From Streptomyces sp. NBC_01476 (GTDB lineage Bacteria > Actinomycetota > Actinomycetes > Streptomycetales > Streptomycetaceae): a stretch of 64,000 bases of DNA. This document shows, one piece after another, positions 24,870-32,482 of the stretch. Made by a program: the position numbers and the translations under genes. Numbering within the stretch: the first letter of the stretch is position 1; every line of letters begins with the position of its first letter. The notes beneath the pieces were generated by a model that made no database searches, had not been told where the DNA came from, and saw nothing but the letters and a program-made list of their open reading frames with translations. The DNA is taken from contig NZ_CP109446.1 in assembly GCF_036227265.1 (NCBI RefSeq), positions 7,953,001 to 8,017,000 of the forward strand. The letters run 5' to 3'.

Positions 24870-25676
24870 TCAGCGGGGCGGCACCGGCACCCGCGACGCG
24901 GCCGGACGGCCGGTGGGCGGGTGCGCCGCGACCAGCGGACCGCACTGTTCGACGAGGTCGGTGAGCAGACACGGCCAGGGTGCGGTGCAGGCGGACGGCA
25001 GGGCGGTGCCTGTCAGTGACAGCAGGGGGACCCCGTCGTACGACCACACGTCCTCGTGGGTCCAGGTGTTGCCCCGGTCGTCGACCAGCGGCCTGGCCAG
25101 GTCGTACACGCCGTCCCAGAGCCGGTACGGGTGTGCGGCCGTCGCCTCCCGGCCGGCGAGGAGGCCCGGCACGCCGAGCCCGACGAGCCGGACCGCGGCG
25201 CCTTCGACGGCCCCGAGGCCGGCGCAGTCGGGTCCGATGAAGATCACCCGGCGGCCACGGATGCCGAGCGCCGAGCGCCAGACGTACCAGGCGTGCAGGT
25301 CGATGACCCGCAGCGCGACGAGGACCCGGTCGCGGTCGGCGCTCACCGTCAGCACCTCCGGATGGGCCGCCCAGGCGGCGGCGAGCTGCTTCTCGGCCCG
25401 AAGGCTCCGCCGGCACGAGCGCTCCCAGGCCCGGGCCACGTCCTCCACCCCGTCCTCCGGCGCCGGAGCGGGGGTGGGGAGGGTGACCGGGGCCGCCGGA
25501 GCGGCCGGAGCGGCCGGTGGGGCGTCGGTCTGCGTCCGGCCCGCCGCTCCGGCCCACTTCGGTACGGAGACGGCAGGCGGCGCGGGGGCGGCCGGCGCCG
25601 CGTCTTCCCGCGCCGCCCGGGTCCGGCGCCGGAAGGGGATTCCCGGCATCAACCGGTTCGGTGGAGAGGTACTCAT
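24870..25676 (-). CDS. Sigma-linked protein of unknown function, paralogue B
   Basis: 268 residues with an Ala/Pro-rich N-terminal third (APAAPAPPAVS, PPAAPAAPAAP) and a C-terminal domain matching paralogue A block by block: LAAAWAAHPEVLTV, RVIDLHAWYVWRSALGI, IGPDCAG, AAVRLVGLGVPGLL, PYRLWDGVYDLARPLVDDRGNTWTHEDVW and DGVPLLSLTG. ATG 25676 has AAAGGG six bases upstream. It is followed 28 bp later by the SigB/SigF-type sigma gene. The operator-like palindrome at 25757-25772 lies about 80 bp upstream. Function unknown; conserved HAWYV and PYRLWD blocks suggest a folded ligand-binding or adaptor domain. Confidence 0.75.
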   Translation of the reverse strand: MSTSPPNRLMPGIPFRRRTRAAREDAAPAAPAPPAVSVPKWAGAAGRTQTDAPPAAPAAPAAPVTLPTPAPAPEDGVEDVARAWERSCRRSLRAEKQLAAAWAAHPEVLTVSADRDRVLVALRVIDLHAWYVWRSALGIRGRRVIFIGPDCAGLGAVEGAAVRLVGLGVPGLLAGREATAAHPYRLWDGVYDLARPLVDDRGNTWTHEDVWSYDGVPLLSLTGTALPSACTAPWPCLLTDLVEQCGPLVAAHPPTGRPAASRVPVPPR

Positions 25677-25977
25677 CGCTGCCCTTTGCCTGTCGGTCGT
25701 CGAGCCACTCCCCGCCACGATCGCGGACGAAGGATTCGCTCGGAACCCGACCAAGTGTCCACCAATGTGGACGCGAGAGGGAGGGTTGACGCCATGAATC
25801 ACTGTCACGAGTGAATATGCGTGACGCGCCGGACGGCAAAAGGCAGCGGATTTCCGTCGTCGCTGGCCGTGGCTGCTCGTCCGGCGTCCGCGCAGCGCCG
25901 ATACTTCTGGTCGTCCCTGTCCGTTCCGCATCCGTTCGGCACCCGCTCCGCACCGAACCCGAGCATCGGGAGACACG
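25677..25977. other. 301-bp divergent intergenic region
   Basis: Separates paralogue B from the MDR gene. It contains the GTCCAC-N4-GTGGAC palindrome and a TCACT-N6-AGTGA inverted repeat (25799-25814). No gene is seen. Confidence 0.5.
25757..25772. promoter_or_regulatory. Palindrome GTCCAC-N4-GTGGAC upstream of paralogue B/sigma operon
   Basis: GTCCAC (25757-25762), CAAT, GTGGAC (25767-25772). The leading TG (25755-25756 in AGTGTCCAC) extends the match to the 21747 site on one side. Core and spacing equal those of the site before the ECF-like sigma gene. Confidence 0.65.
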
Positions 25978-26952
25978 ATGAAGGCAGTCGTCCAGGACCG
26001 GTACGGCTCGCCCGACGTTCTGGAGATCAGGGACGTCGCCAAGCCGGTGGCCGCCGAGAACCAGGTACTCGTCCGGATCCACGCGGCCGCGGTCAACGCG
26101 GCCGACTGGCACGTCGTGCGCGGCGACCCGTACCTGGCGCGCCTGAGCCTCGGACTTCGCGGGCCGAAGCGGGAGATTCCCGGCCGGGACTTCGCGGGCC
26201 GCGTCGAAGCGGTCGGCAGGGGAGTGCGACGTTTCCGCCCCGGCGACGAGGTCTTCGGCGAAGCGGACGGAGCGTTCGCCGAGTACCTCTGCGTACCGGA
26301 CGACGCCGTGGAGCCGAAACCGGCGAACCTGGACTTCGCACAGGCGGCGGCGCTGCCGCTGGCCGGGAACACCGCCTTGATGGGGCTGCGCGACCTCGGA
26401 CAGGTGCGGGAGGGCGCGCGGGTACTGGTCAACGGAGCGTCAGGAGGCGTGGGGCCGTTCGCCGTCCAGATCGCCAAGGCGTTCGGGGCACATGTGACCG
26501 GGGTGTGCAGCACGCGGAACCAGGAGCTGGTCAGATCGGTCGGCGCGGATCACGTCATCGACTACTCCCAGGAGGACTTCACCCGCGCCGGTGAACGGTA
26601 CGACATCCTCTTCGACCTGGTGGGAAACCACTCGCTGACCGCCTTCCGGCGCGCGCTGGCGCCCACGGGGACGCTCGTCCTGTCCGGCGGGGGTGTCTTC
26701 GACGGCGGCAGTCTCTTCGGCCCGATGTCGCTGATGCTCAAGGGCCAGGCGCTCTCGCGCTTCGTCAGCCACCGGCTGCTCGTCCTGACGGCGGCGCCGA
26801 GCAGGGAGAACCTGGCGGCGCTGCGGGAACTCGCCGAAGCGGGGAAGGTCACCCCGGTGATCGACCGGACGTATCCGTTGGCCGAAGTCCCCGAGGCGAT
26901 CCGCTACATGGAAGTGGAGCACGCCCGGGCGAAGGTCGTCATCACCGTGTGA
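25978..26952 (+). CDS. MDR NADP-dependent oxidoreductase (quinone reductase / zeta-crystallin type)
   Basis: 324-residue MDR protein: KAVVQDRYGSPDVLEIRDV start, GroES-like domain with PGRDFAGRVEAVG (about 61-73), Rossmann motif VLVNGASGGVGPFAVQIAKAFGAHVTGV (about 144-171) and DRTYPLAEVPEAIRYME near the C-terminus. No zinc ligands are evident. GGGAGAC precedes ATG 25978. It converges with the LysR gene 37 bp away and is probably monocistronic. Confidence 0.87.
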   Translation: MKAVVQDRYGSPDVLEIRDVAKPVAAENQVLVRIHAAAVNAADWHVVRGDPYLARLSLGLRGPKREIPGRDFAGRVEAVGRGVRRFRPGDEVFGEADGAFAEYLCVPDDAVEPKPANLDFAQAAALPLAGNTALMGLRDLGQVREGARVLVNGASGGVGPFAVQIAKAFGAHVTGVCSTRNQELVRSVGADHVIDYSQEDFTRAGERYDILFDLVGNHSLTAFRRALAPTGTLVLSGGGVFDGGSLFGPMSLMLKGQALSRFVSHRLLVLTAAPSRENLAALRELAEAGKVTPVIDRTYPLAEVPEAIRYMEVEHARAKVVITV

Positions 26953-26988
26953 GCCGGGGCCGGCCGGCGGTGCGGTGAACCGTCCGCG

Positions 26989-27906
26989 TCAGGACGGCCC
27001 CGGAGTCCGCACGGCCCGCACGACGTGGTCCAGGAAGCGCCGGGCCGCAGGACTCGCCGCCTGGCCCTTGGGCAGCGCCAGGCTGATGTCCCGCCGCAGC
27101 CGCACACCTTCGACGGGGACCAGTTTCATCCGGGCGGCGGTGTCCTGGTGCAGGGCGAAGTTGAGCCCCTCGGGAACCAGCGCCACCGCGGCCCCGGCCG
27201 CGACCAGATCCAGCACCAGGGCCCATTCGTTGACCTCGTAGACGGTCCGCCGGCTCAGGCCCGCGGTGCGGAAGGCGTCGTCGATCACATTCCGGATGGC
27301 CCACTGCGGTGGTGTGTCGACGAAGCGCTCGTCCGCCAGGCGCTCCAGGGGGACGGAGGCGGCCGCGGCCAGGGGATGACCGGTGGAACAGGCCAGGGCG
27401 AGTGACTCCGAGAGGATCGGTACGACATGGACGCCCGCGGGCGGGCCGCCGCCCGGCGGCATGGAGACGAGGGCGCAGTCGAGTTCGCCGTTCGCCACCA
27501 TGTCCAGCATCCGCAGTGCGCCGAGCTGCCGGACCGACATGTCAAGACCGGGGTGGGCCACCGCGAAGTCGGCGAGCCATGACGTGAAGGGCAGGGTGTG
27601 CCCGCTGGTCTGGAGCGCGCCGAGCACCAGCCGCCCGGCGAGCACGCCGTGCACGTCCCGGGCCGCCTGCCGCGCGGCCTCCGCCGCTTCGAGGGCGCGC
27701 CGGGCGGCGGGCAGCAGCGCTTCGCCCTCGACCGTCAGCCGCACGGGACGGGTGCCCCGGATGAACAGGGGCGTTCCGACGTCCTTCTCCAGGGCCCGGA
27801 CCGAGGTGGACAGGCCCGACTGGACGATCAGCTCGCGGGCTGCCGCCCGGGTGAAGCTTCTCTCCTCGGCAAGGGCCACGAAGTGGCGCAGGTGGCGAAG
27901 TTCCAT
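26989..27906 (-). CDS. LysR family transcriptional regulator
   Basis: 305-residue LysR protein. HTH at residues 1-65 (ELRHLRHFVALAEERSFTRAAARELIVQSGLSTSVRALEKDVGTPLFIRGTRPVRLTVEGEALL), then a periplasmic-binding-protein-like co-inducer domain. It is divergent from the MFS exporter gene, with 170 bp between starts and a palindrome ATCTCC-N3-GGAGAT only nine bases from its own ATG, as expected for autoregulation. Confidence 0.9.
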   Translation of the reverse strand: MELRHLRHFVALAEERSFTRAAARELIVQSGLSTSVRALEKDVGTPLFIRGTRPVRLTVEGEALLPAARRALEAAEAARQAARDVHGVLAGRLVLGALQTSGHTLPFTSWLADFAVAHPGLDMSVRQLGALRMLDMVANGELDCALVSMPPGGGPPAGVHVVPILSESLALACSTGHPLAAAASVPLERLADERFVDTPPQWAIRNVIDDAFRTAGLSRRTVYEVNEWALVLDLVAAGAAVALVPEGLNFALHQDTAARMKLVPVEGVRLRRDISLALPKGQAASPAARRFLDHVVRAVRTPGPS

Positions 27907-27914
27907 ACCCCATT

Positions 27915-27929
27915 ATCTCCACGGGAGAT
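27915..27929. promoter_or_regulatory. Candidate LysR binding palindrome
   Basis: ATCTCC (27915-27920), ACG, GGAGAT (27924-27929). Perfect 6-bp arms between divergent LysR and MFS genes. Confidence 0.5.
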
Positions 27930-28076
27930 GATTTCTATCTTCAATACGTGCGGGGAAGCTGGATGGCGGGACCGGAAGGCGTGGTTGCCTGAACTGCGGG
28001 TGCTCGGCGAAGGGCCGGGCGCCCGGACATCTCCGGCGCTCAGCGCCGTCCGCAGCAGGTGAAGGGCAGCTTCCGC

Positions 28077-29360
28077 ATGACCGAGACCACACCGCCCGCG
28101 TTCGCGCCGGCGGCCGAGAAGGACAGCGCCGCGGCGGCGCGCCGCGGGAGCGCCCGCGGCTCGTACCGGGCCGGATTCTGGCTGGTGGCTGCCGCCTTCA
28201 CCGCGCTGATGGCCTTCGGCACCGCGCCCACGCCGCTGTGGCCCCTGTACCAGGTGAGGGACGGCTTCGGGGCCACGACGGTGACCGTGGCCTTCGCCGT
28301 CATGGTGATCGGCGCCGCCGCCAGCCTCTTCGCGTTCGGTCATCTCTCCGACCGCGTCGGGCGTCGTCCGGTGGTGGCCTTCGGGCTCGCCACCGCCGTC
28401 GCGTCCGCCGTCGTCTTCGCGGTCTCGCCGTCGCTCCCCAGCCTGATCGCCGGCCGGGTGCTGACGGGCATCGCGATCGGTCTCATGGCTCCGACGGCGA
28501 CCGCGTACCTCACGGATCTCTACCGGCAGGCCCACCCGGAGCGGCCCGGAGCGGCCGTGCCCGCCCTGGTCGGCGCCGGCGCCAACCTCGGGGGCCTGGC
28601 GCTGGGTCCCTTGGCGGCCGGCGCCCTCGCGCAGTGGGCCAGTGCACCCCTCACCACGGTGTACGTCGTCTTCGCCGCGGTTCTCGCGGTGCTGCTGGTG
28701 GTGGTGCTCCGCTGCCCCGAGACCGTCGACCGCTCCACCGCCGGGCACCAGCGGTCGGTCCGGTTCGCGCTGCGGCCCGGCGGCCGGACGTCGTTCGGCT
28801 CCGCGGCGGCGGTCGGATTCTTCTCGTTCGCCGTCATGGGCCTCTTCTCCTCGCTCGGCGCGATCATCGTGCGCGGCCAGCTGGGCATCACCTCGACCTT
28901 TGTCGTGGGGCTCGCTCCGTTCACCGCGTTCGCCGCGTCGGCCGTGGCCCAACTCGCTCTCGCGCAGGTCTCGCACCCCAGGCTGCTCGTCAGCGGCACC
29001 GTGCTCTTCCCGGTCGGCCTGGCATTGACCGCGCTGACGCTCTACCACCCGGCGCTGTGGCTCGCGCTCGTCGCCGCGGGCCTGTCAGGAGGCGGCGCAG
29101 GGCTCCTGTTCAAGGCGTCGGTCGTCCAGTCGGTGACGTCGGCGGAGCCCGCGTCGAGGGCAGGCGTCCTGGCCGCCTTCTTCGTCGTGGCCTACCTGGG
29201 CATGGGCCTGCCCTCGGTCGCCTTCAGCGTCGTGATCCAGCACGCCGCGCTCCGGCCCTCCATGATCGGTTTCGCCGCGGCCATCTCGCTCGGCGCCGGC
29301 GCCGCGGCCGCCGTGGGCGTGCGCACCCACCATCACCAGTCCACGCTCCGCCCGCGCTGA
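28077..29360 (+). CDS. MFS transporter, 12 predicted membrane segments
   Basis: 427-residue major facilitator superfamily permease. TM1 is FWLVAAAFTALMAFGTAPTPLWPLYQ, and the loop 2-3 signature GHLSDRVGRRPVV (about residues 92-104) is clear. TM5 carries AGANLGGLALGPLAAGALA, similar to motif C of drug:H+ antiporters. The C-terminal half repeats the six-helix pattern and ends in a cytoplasmic RTHHHQSTLRPR tail. ATG 28077 is preferred to GTG 28059. It is divergent from the LysR gene and probably controlled by it. Substrate unknown, likely an exported small molecule. Confidence 0.85.
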   Translation: MTETTPPAFAPAAEKDSAAAARRGSARGSYRAGFWLVAAAFTALMAFGTAPTPLWPLYQVRDGFGATTVTVAFAVMVIGAAASLFAFGHLSDRVGRRPVVAFGLATAVASAVVFAVSPSLPSLIAGRVLTGIAIGLMAPTATAYLTDLYRQAHPERPGAAVPALVGAGANLGGLALGPLAAGALAQWASAPLTTVYVVFAAVLAVLLVVVLRCPETVDRSTAGHQRSVRFALRPGGRTSFGSAAAVGFFSFAVMGLFSSLGAIIVRGQLGITSTFVVGLAPFTAFAASAVAQLALAQVSHPRLLVSGTVLFPVGLALTALTLYHPALWLALVAAGLSGGGAGLLFKASVVQSVTSAEPASRAGVLAAFFVVAYLGMGLPSVAFSVVIQHAALRPSMIGFAAAISLGAGAAAAVGVRTHHHQSTLRPR

Positions 29361-29556
29361 TCCGGCGCCCCCTGCGCGAGGTCGCCCGGGTGGCGGCGGC
29401 ACCGCTGCCGCCACCCGGAGTGCCGCCCAACGTCCTTGCGGCGGGCCCCAGTTGACCAGTGCGGCCGGTGCCGCCCCGCGGCGGTGCGCCCGGTGTCGCA
29501 GGCGCGTGAGAGCCGCCGCCCCCGCGGCTGGGCCCCGACCTGGGGACTTCCCTGTA

Positions 29557-29585
29557 TTGACTGCGCAAGTCGCCCGCATTACCTT
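29557..29585 (+). promoter_or_regulatory. Promoter of the DUF485/symporter operon
   Basis: TTGACT (29557-29562), 17-bp spacer, TACCTT (29580-29585). Predicted transcription start near 29592, leaving a leader of about 75 nt before ATG 29667. Confidence 0.6.
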
Positions 29586-29593
29586 CGTCGAAA

Positions 29594-29624
29594 CCGGATG
29601 GCGGGATCGCATCCCACCATCCGG
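29594..29624 (+). promoter_or_regulatory. 14-bp inverted repeat just downstream of the predicted start site
   Basis: CCGGATGGCGGGAT (29594-29607), loop CGC, ATCCCACCATCCGG (29611-29624); 13 of 14 pairs are complementary. It could be an operator that blocks elongation (for the IclR protein of the same operon) or an mRNA hairpin in the leader. Confidence 0.6.
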
Positions 29625-29666
29625 AATGACCCGAGAGCGATGGCGCTCAAGAAGGGCGGGATCCCC

Positions 29667-30023
29667 ATGACCCTCGACGACAGCGGTTCGCCCAGCGACC
29701 GCGCGGCAGTGCACGCGGTGTACGTCTCCGCGGACTTCCAGCAGCTCAGCCGCCTCCGCGGGCGGCTCTCGTGGCTGCTCACCGGCATCACGCTGGTCCT
29801 CTACGTCGGTTTCTTCCTCTGGGTGGCCTTCGGCCCCTCGTCGCTGTCCACCCGGATACCGGTGGTCGGATCGAGCGGCCTGCTGGTCTACCTGCTGATG
29901 TCGCTGGCCGCGTTCGCGCTGGTCGCGGTCTACCTGCGCTTCACCACACGCCGCATCGTGCCGCTCCAGGACGCGGTCGCCGCGCGGTCGGCCCAGGGCA
30001 CCAGAGAAGGGGCGGGCGCATGA
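29667..30023 (+). CDS. DUF485 inner-membrane protein
   Basis: 118-residue membrane protein with a soluble N-terminal helix (VHAVYVSADFQQLSRLRGRLSWLL) and two transmembrane segments (LTGITLVLYVGFFLWVAF and LLVYLLMSLAAFALVAVYL). This is the DUF485/YjcH family, which always accompanies acetate/solute:sodium symporters of the ActP type. ATG 29667 is preceded by GGGCGGG. Its stop overlaps the symporter start by four bases (ATGA), so the two are co-translated and probably assemble together. Confidence 0.88.
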   Translation: MTLDDSGSPSDRAAVHAVYVSADFQQLSRLRGRLSWLLTGITLVLYVGFFLWVAFGPSSLSTRIPVVGSSGLLVYLLMSLAAFALVAVYLRFTTRRIVPLQDAVAARSAQGTREGAGA

Positions 30024-31606
30024 ACCACGGTCTGACGCTCGGCGTCTTCGGCGTCCTCGTCCTGGCGATGCTCGCGGTCATCATCAGGGCCGGCCGGCGC
30101 ACCCGTACCGCAGGCGACTTCTGGGCCGCGGGCCGCGGCATCGGCTCGCCGCAGAACGGCCTCGCGGTGGCCGGCGACTTCATGTCGGCCGGGACCTTCC
30201 TCGGCACCGTCGGCCTGATCTTCCTCACCGGCTTCGACGGCACCCTGATCCTGCTGGCCGCCCTCTTCTCCTTCCTGCCGGTGCTGTTCCTGCTCGCCGA
30301 GCGGCTGCGCAACTCCGGCGCCTTCACCCTGGCCGACGTCCTGTCCCTGCGCTTTCGCGGCGAGGCGGTCCGCGGCTCGGCGGCCGTCAACACCCTGGTG
30401 GTGTCCTTCTTCTACCTGTTCGCCCAACTGGTCGGCGCCGGCACCCTGCTGCAGGCACTGTCCGGGCTGTCGTTCACCACCGCGGTGCTGATAACCGGCG
30501 CCTTCATGACGGTCTACGTCACGCTCGGCGGCATGCTCGGCGCGACCTGGGTGATGATCGTCAAGGCGCTGCTGCTCGTCGTCGCTGCCCTGGTGATGAG
30601 CGGCGCCGTCCTGGCCCACGCCGGCTGGGACTTCAACGGGCTGCTGCACACCGCGGCGGCGCGGCAGCCGGCCGGCGACGCCATCCGCGGCCCGGGCCTG
30701 CTGCTGCCCCACCACCATGCCCTGGACAAGGTCGACATCATCTCCTACGGCCTGGTCTACATGCTGGGCACGGCCGGTCTGCCGCACGTACTGGTGCGTT
30801 TCTTCACCGTCCGCGACGGCCACACCGCCCGGCGCTCGCTGGGCTGGGCGATCGGCGTCATGGGCGTCTTCTTCGGCCTGATCGTGATCATCGGCTTCGG
30901 TGCCCGCGCGCTGCTCGACGCCGCCGCGGCCAAGGAGGCCACCGGGGCCGGCGGCAATCTCGTCGCCCCGATCCTGGCCCGCGAACTGGCCGGGGGAGCC
31001 GGCAGCGCCTGGGGCGACATCAGCCTCGCGGTGATCTCCGGCGTCGCCTTCCTGACCATCCTCGCCGTCGTCTCCGGCCTGCTGCTGTCCGCCTCCGGCG
31101 CGGTGGCGCACGACCTGTGGACCGGCAGTCTGCACCACAACAGTGAGAAGGCCGCGCGGCAGGAGCCGGCCGTCGCCCGGATCACCGCCGTCGTCATGGG
31201 GGTGCTGGCCACCCTGGGCACCTGCGCCATCGGCTCCGGCCGCAACATCACCTTCCTGCTGGGCCTGGCCTTCCTCATCGCCGCCAGCGCCAATCTGCCG
31301 GTGGTCGTCCTCACGCTCTTCTGGCGGCGGTTCACCGCCCGCGGCGCGGTGGCCGGCCTGATCGGCGGACTGCTGGTGTCCATCGTGGTGATCGCGCTCT
31401 CCCCGACCTGGCTGCACGGCGACGCGATCATCAAGCTCTCCTACCCGGCGATCATCTCGATCCCGGCCGGCTTCCTCATCAGCTTCCTGGCCACCTTCGC
31501 CGGCCGCGGCACACCCGACCAGGACGCCTGGGAGTCGATGTCGGTCCGCACCCAACTGGGCGTCAGGGCGGCAGGCAAGCAGCCGGCCCCCGCCGTACCC
31601 CACTGA
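30020..31606 (+). CDS. actP: ActP-type solute:sodium symporter (acetate or short carboxylate)
   Basis: 528-residue SSS-family transporter. Typical features: TAGDFWAAGRGIGSPQNGLAVAGDFMSAGTFLG near the N-terminus, the GTAGLPHVLVRFFTVRDG block (about residues 249-266) and about 13 hydrophobic segments. ActP relatives import acetate, glycolate, pyruvate or similar monocarboxylates with a cation. Translationally coupled to the DUF485 gene and followed by CoA-ligase, citryl-CoA lyase-like and crotonase genes, so its substrate is probably the acid those enzymes activate. Confidence 0.85.
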   Translation: MNHGLTLGVFGVLVLAMLAVIIRAGRRTRTAGDFWAAGRGIGSPQNGLAVAGDFMSAGTFLGTVGLIFLTGFDGTLILLAALFSFLPVLFLLAERLRNSGAFTLADVLSLRFRGEAVRGSAAVNTLVVSFFYLFAQLVGAGTLLQALSGLSFTTAVLITGAFMTVYVTLGGMLGATWVMIVKALLLVVAALVMSGAVLAHAGWDFNGLLHTAAARQPAGDAIRGPGLLLPHHHALDKVDIISYGLVYMLGTAGLPHVLVRFFTVRDGHTARRSLGWAIGVMGVFFGLIVIIGFGARALLDAAAAKEATGAGGNLVAPILARELAGGAGSAWGDISLAVISGVAFLTILAVVSGLLLSASGAVAHDLWTGSLHHNSEKAARQEPAVARITAVVMGVLATLGTCAIGSGRNITFLLGLAFLIAASANLPVVVLTLFWRRFTARGAVAGLIGGLLVSIVVIALSPTWLHGDAIIKLSYPAIISIPAGFLISFLATFAGRGTPDQDAWESMSVRTQLGVRAAGKQPAPAVPH

Positions 31607-31705
31607 CCGCACGCACCCCGCACCACGCACCGCACTCCGCTGCCGCCGGCCCCCGGGCCGGCGCGCATCCGGCCGGATCTCCGGCCGCCCACCGAAGGAA
31701 CCCCC

Positions 31706-32482
31706 ATGTCACTGCACCACCAGACCATGGCCGCGGTGACGCCGGACGGCGTCACCGTCAAGGGCCTGGACCTGGTCCGCGACCTGGTCGGCAGCGTGTC
31801 GTTCACCGACATGCTGCACCTGGAGATCGCCGCGGAACTGCCCACCGAGGGCGCCAGGACCGCCCTGGACGCGGTGCTCGTCGCACTCACCGAACACGGC
31901 ATGACCGCGACCGCGCTGGCCGCCCGACTCACCCACCTCGGCGCGCCCGGTGCCCTCCAGGGTGCGGTGGCGGCCGGCCTGCTCGGGGCCGGCGACCACT
32001 TCCTCGGCGCCCTCGACGGGGCGGCCCGGCTGCTCCAGGAGTGGCCGGCGGACGCCGAGCCCGGTGCACACGCCGAGCAGCTGGTCGCCCGGGCACGCGC
32101 CGAGCGGACCCGGCTGCCCGGCCTCGGCCACCCCGTCCACACCGACGGCGACCCCCGCACCGCCCGCCTCTTCGCGGTGGCCGACAGGGCCGGGCTCGAC
32201 GGCACCGCCCGGGACCGCTTCCTGCTGCTCCAGCGGTACGCCGAGCAGGCCACCGGACGGCGCCTGCCGGTCAATGTGGACGGCGCCGCGGCGGTCCTGC
32301 TCACCGGGATCGGCATCCCCTGGCAGGTGTGCCGCGGCATCGCCCTGGTGGCCCGGTCGGCCGGCCTGGTCGGTCACTTGTGGGACGAGTACCGCTCCCC
32401 GGCCGCGCAGGCGATGCTCGACGCGGCCGACGCGGCGGCCCCGTACACCGCCCCCGCCGCGTCCGCGGAGGTGTCCGCGTGA
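31706..32482 (+). CDS. Citryl-CoA lyase / short citrate-synthase-like protein
   Basis: 258-residue citrate-synthase-fold protein lacking the usual N-terminal third. Active-site blocks are kept: LPGLGHPVHTDGDPRTARLF (about residues 135-154; equals the GHxVYxxxDPRA motif) and PVNVDGAAAVLLTGIGIPW (about 186-204, with the catalytic Asp). Short homologues are annotated as citryl-CoA lyases; a C-C lyase or synthase acting on an acyl-CoA is likely. AAGGA is five bases before ATG 31706. The stop overlaps the CoA-ligase GTG by four bases. Confidence 0.78.
   Translation: MSLHHQTMAAVTPDGVTVKGLDLVRDLVGSVSFTDMLHLEIAAELPTEGARTALDAVLVALTEHGMTATALAARLTHLGAPGALQGAVAAGLLGAGDHFLGALDGAARLLQEWPADAEPGAHAEQLVARARAERTRLPGLGHPVHTDGDPRTARLFAVADRAGLDGTARDRFLLLQRYAEQATGRRLPVNVDGAAAVLLTGIGIPWQVCRGIALVARSAGLVGHLWDEYRSPAAQAMLDAADAAAPYTAPAASAEVSA

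Larger units (their letters stand above)
29361..29666. other. 306-bp upstream region of the carboxylate operon
   Basis: Holds a good -35/-10 pair and a long inverted repeat (listed separately). The remaining sequence is non-coding. Confidence 0.6.

Noticed and set aside
25799..25814. TCACT-N6-AGTGA as a BldD-like site
   Set aside because: Arms are in the reverse order of the AGTGA..TCACC BldD consensus, and only five bases long.
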